Part shown: positions 13,567-15,321 of the stretch, one piece after another
Layout of the letters: the number at the start of each line of letters is the position of its first letter
Numbering within the stretch: the stretch's first letter is position 1
Assembly: GCA_025936195.1 (NCBI GenBank)
Contig: JAICTW010000004.1
Location: 1-15,321, forward strand
Length of the DNA: 15,321 nucleotides
Origin: Flavisolibacter sp.
GTDB lineage: Bacteria; Bacteroidota; Bacteroidia; Chitinophagales; Chitinophagaceae
Direction: 5' to 3'
Program-made: the position numbers and the translations under genes
The notes under the pieces: model-generated
Told to the model about the DNA's origin: nothing
Seen by the model: the letters and a program-made list of their open reading frames with translations, nothing else
Databases searched by the model: none

Positions 13567-15321
13567 ATGAAGAACCTTTGTTTACACGGTTCTCAGCAAC
13601 TGCACCGTTCTGCATTATTGGTCCAACTTACAAGACGATCCCGCTTCTTACTGATCCTGATCTTTCATTTTTCTTGTTTGTCTATTTATGCCCAGGTAGC
13701 TCCTGATGATTTAGCCGAGGCAGAAAACCTTTCCAGAAATTACAAGGACGATAATGTTATCTGTCGCTCTTCCTATCATTTCTTCACTTTTGATAAAGGG
13801 AAAAATTCACTGAATGACAAAGTGGTGGTGGTGCAGGAAGATGCCGAAATGGAATTTGTCTCTCTTAAAAAATATGCTTCACTCACCTATCCTGAGTTCT
13901 ACAATAAGTTCATTCAACTGAAGACGTTTAAGAAGGCAGTGAAACTTGGTCGCAATTATATTACTTCAGAACGTTCCGGTATTGACCGTGGGGTAAGTGA
14001 TGAGAATATTTTCTTTGATGATAGCCGTGTGCAATATTTCCCTCTGCGTTTTTCTGAAAAAGGAGCTTCGGCAAGGATCACTGTAAAAAAAGAATATACC
14101 GATGCGAAATACCTTACGCGTCTTTTCTTTCAACAACCTTATCCTGTTTTGGAACAGGTGTTCGAATTCAAAGTACCCGAATGGCTTTCGATTGATTTCA
14201 GGCAAATGAATTTTGAAGGGCAGACTGTAGAGAAAAAACAAACCAGCAAAGGCGGTTATACCAATTATGTTTTTATAATGAAGAAGCTGCCTGCTTTCAA
14301 ATCTGAATTTGGACAACTTGGCCGTGCCTATACAGAACCGCACCTTGTCATTTTAATAAAATCCTTTCAAAGCAAAGGCGAGTCACTGCAGGGCTTTGAT
14401 AATACAGCCGATGTTTATAAATGGAATAATCGTTTGTACAATATGGCCGGCAATAATACAGAAACCATTAAGTCTGCCTTGTCCAAAATAACAACCACAA
14501 ACATGAGTGAAGTGGATAAGATCAAATCCATTTATTATTATGTCCAGGATAAGATCCGGTACATTGCTTATGAAGACGGATACTCGGGATACATACCTGC
14601 ATCTGCACAGGATGTGTTGACCAATAAATATGGTGATTGCAAAGGGATGGCCAACCTGCTCACTGAGATGCTGAAGCTTGCAGGCTATGATGCGCATTTT
14701 ACCTGGATCGGTACAAGAGACCTTCCTTATTCGCAGTCCTTACCGGCACTTTGTGTCAATAATCATGCGATCACCACTCTTTATTACAAGGGAAAGGAAT
14801 ACTTTTTGGACCCTACTGAAAAATATGCGCCATTTGGCGAGAATGCGTATCGCATACAGGGAAAAGAAGCGATGATCGCTAATGGAGATAAGTTTGATCT
14901 AAAAACAGTTCCGGTCACCACAGGCAATGATCATAAAGTATTTACCAAAGCGGACTTCAATCTGAAAAATGAATTGCTGACCGGAAAGGTGCAGGTAACG
15001 CTAACGGGCAATGAACGAAAAGATTTTCATCAGTCCTTTCATAGTCTTCCTATTACCGCAAGGGAAGAGTTCTTTAAAGGTTTTCTTGAATTCGGCAACG
15101 ACAATATTGAAGCTTCCGATATAAAAACAAGTGACCTGAATAATCGTGAGATCCCTGTAACGATTTCGGGGACCATTGACCTTAGCAATTCTGTACAAAC
15201 CATATCCGGGAACAAATACATTAATCTCGATTTTTTTCCGAAAACACTGGACAAGTATCTGCCAGATGAAAAAAGAGTATCAGGCTACGACTTTGGTTAT
15301 GTACTCAGCTTCGAAGATGAA
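13567..15321 (+). CDS. DUF3857 and transglutaminase-like domain protein, N-terminal 585 residues (cut by window edge)
   Basis: Open from the ATG at 13567 to the window edge (585 codons, no stop). A hydrophobic stretch (about 27-42, FLLILIFHFSCLSIYAQ) acts as a signal peptide with an unusually long, basic N-region (MKNLCLHGSQQLHRS..). A DUF3857 beta-domain follows (about 60-250). The transglutaminase core has the complete Cys-His-Asp triad: Cys358 in YGDCKGMANLLTEML, His400 in VNNHAITTLYY and Asp415 in FLDPTEKYAPFG. From about 450 the chain enters a DUF3858-like beta region. Such proteins are frequent periplasmic or surface proteins in Bacteroidota; the substrate is not known and enzymatic activity is inferred only from the intact triad. 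Gap 13353-13566 before it holds a T-rich leader and no gene. Confidence 0.93.
   Translation, partial: MKNLCLHGSQQLHRSALLVQLTRRSRFLLILIFHFSCLSIYAQVAPDDLAEAENLSRNYKDDNVICRSSYHFFTFDKGKNSLNDKVVVVQEDAEMEFVSLKKYASLTYPEFYNKFIQLKTFKKAVKLGRNYITSERSGIDRGVSDENIFFDDSRVQYFPLRFSEKGASARITVKKEYTDAKYLTRLFFQQPYPVLEQVFEFKVPEWLSIDFRQMNFEGQTVEKKQTSKGGYTNYVFIMKKLPAFKSEFGQLGRAYTEPHLVILIKSFQSKGESLQGFDNTADVYKWNNRLYNMAGNNTETIKSALSKITTTNMSEVDKIKSIYYYVQDKIRYIAYEDGYSGYIPASAQDVLTNKYGDCKGMANLLTEMLKLAGYDAHFTWIGTRDLPYSQSLPALCVNNHAITTLYYKGKEYFLDPTEKYAPFGENAYRIQGKEAMIANGDKFDLKTVPVTTGNDHKVFTKADFNLKNELLTGKVQVTLTGNERKDFHQSFHSLPITAREEFFKGFLEFGNDNIEASDIKTSDLNNREIPVTISGTIDLSNSVQTISGNKYINLDFFPKTLDKYLPDEKRVSGYDFGYVLSFEDE

Noticed and set aside
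13966..14343. 125-codon minus-strand frame inside the transglutaminase gene
   Set aside because: Antisense to the DUF3857/transglutaminase frame, which is open to the window edge and carries the intact catalytic triad.

Overview
The window looks like a chromosomal segment of a Bacteroidota bacterium, most likely of the Chitinophagia/Sphingobacteriia type. The evidence is a SusC-type TonB-dependent receptor, a periplasmic-propeller/Y_Y_Y sensor fused to a LuxR-type helix-turn-helix, signal peptides ending in ...AQ or ...SQ, AT-rich leaders mostly without Shine-Dalgarno sequences, and a few exact matches to the Bacteroidota -7 promoter element (TAnnTTTG). There is no sign of phage, transposon, tRNA, rRNA or CRISPR. 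All assignments come from reading the sequence; no database search was made.

Layout: 1-603 (minus) is the N-terminal part of a SusC receptor that runs off the left edge. It is divergent from a 965-residue membrane-tethered regulator (803-3700, plus); the 199-bp gap between them holds a repeated ACTACAACAA motif. At 3949-4941 (plus) a secreted protein with two DUF1259 (LppY/LpqO) domains converges on a minus-strand cluster. In transcription order that cluster is: PQQ-type sugar dehydrogenase lipoprotein (8478-7087), small outer-membrane beta-barrel protein with a Gly-rich loop (6983-6414), DoxX membrane protein (6409-5945), and di-haem cytochrome c lipoprotein (5901-4963). The dehydrogenase has a 5' region with a hairpin-rich, comparatively GC-rich element (8506-8599) that I could not assign.

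From 8825 the window carries a 62-residue single-TM protein (plus), a YgiD-type extradiol dioxygenase (minus), a ZnT9-like cation diffusion facilitator (minus), a 682-bp stretch without a convincing gene, a 39-residue single-TM protein, and a CPA1 potassium/proton antiporter with a C-terminal RCK_C domain (plus). The right edge cuts a DUF3857/transglutaminase protein (13567 onward, plus).

How the genes may work together: the minus-strand cluster reads as a possible periplasmic sugar-oxidation chain, in which a PQQ sugar dehydrogenase passes electrons to a di-haem cytochrome c, with DoxX as the inner-membrane member and the beta-barrel as an outer-membrane component. The propeller/LuxR protein is the obvious candidate regulator of the SusC locus. 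The 39-residue protein may be an accessory subunit of the antiporter. These links are inferred from gene order.
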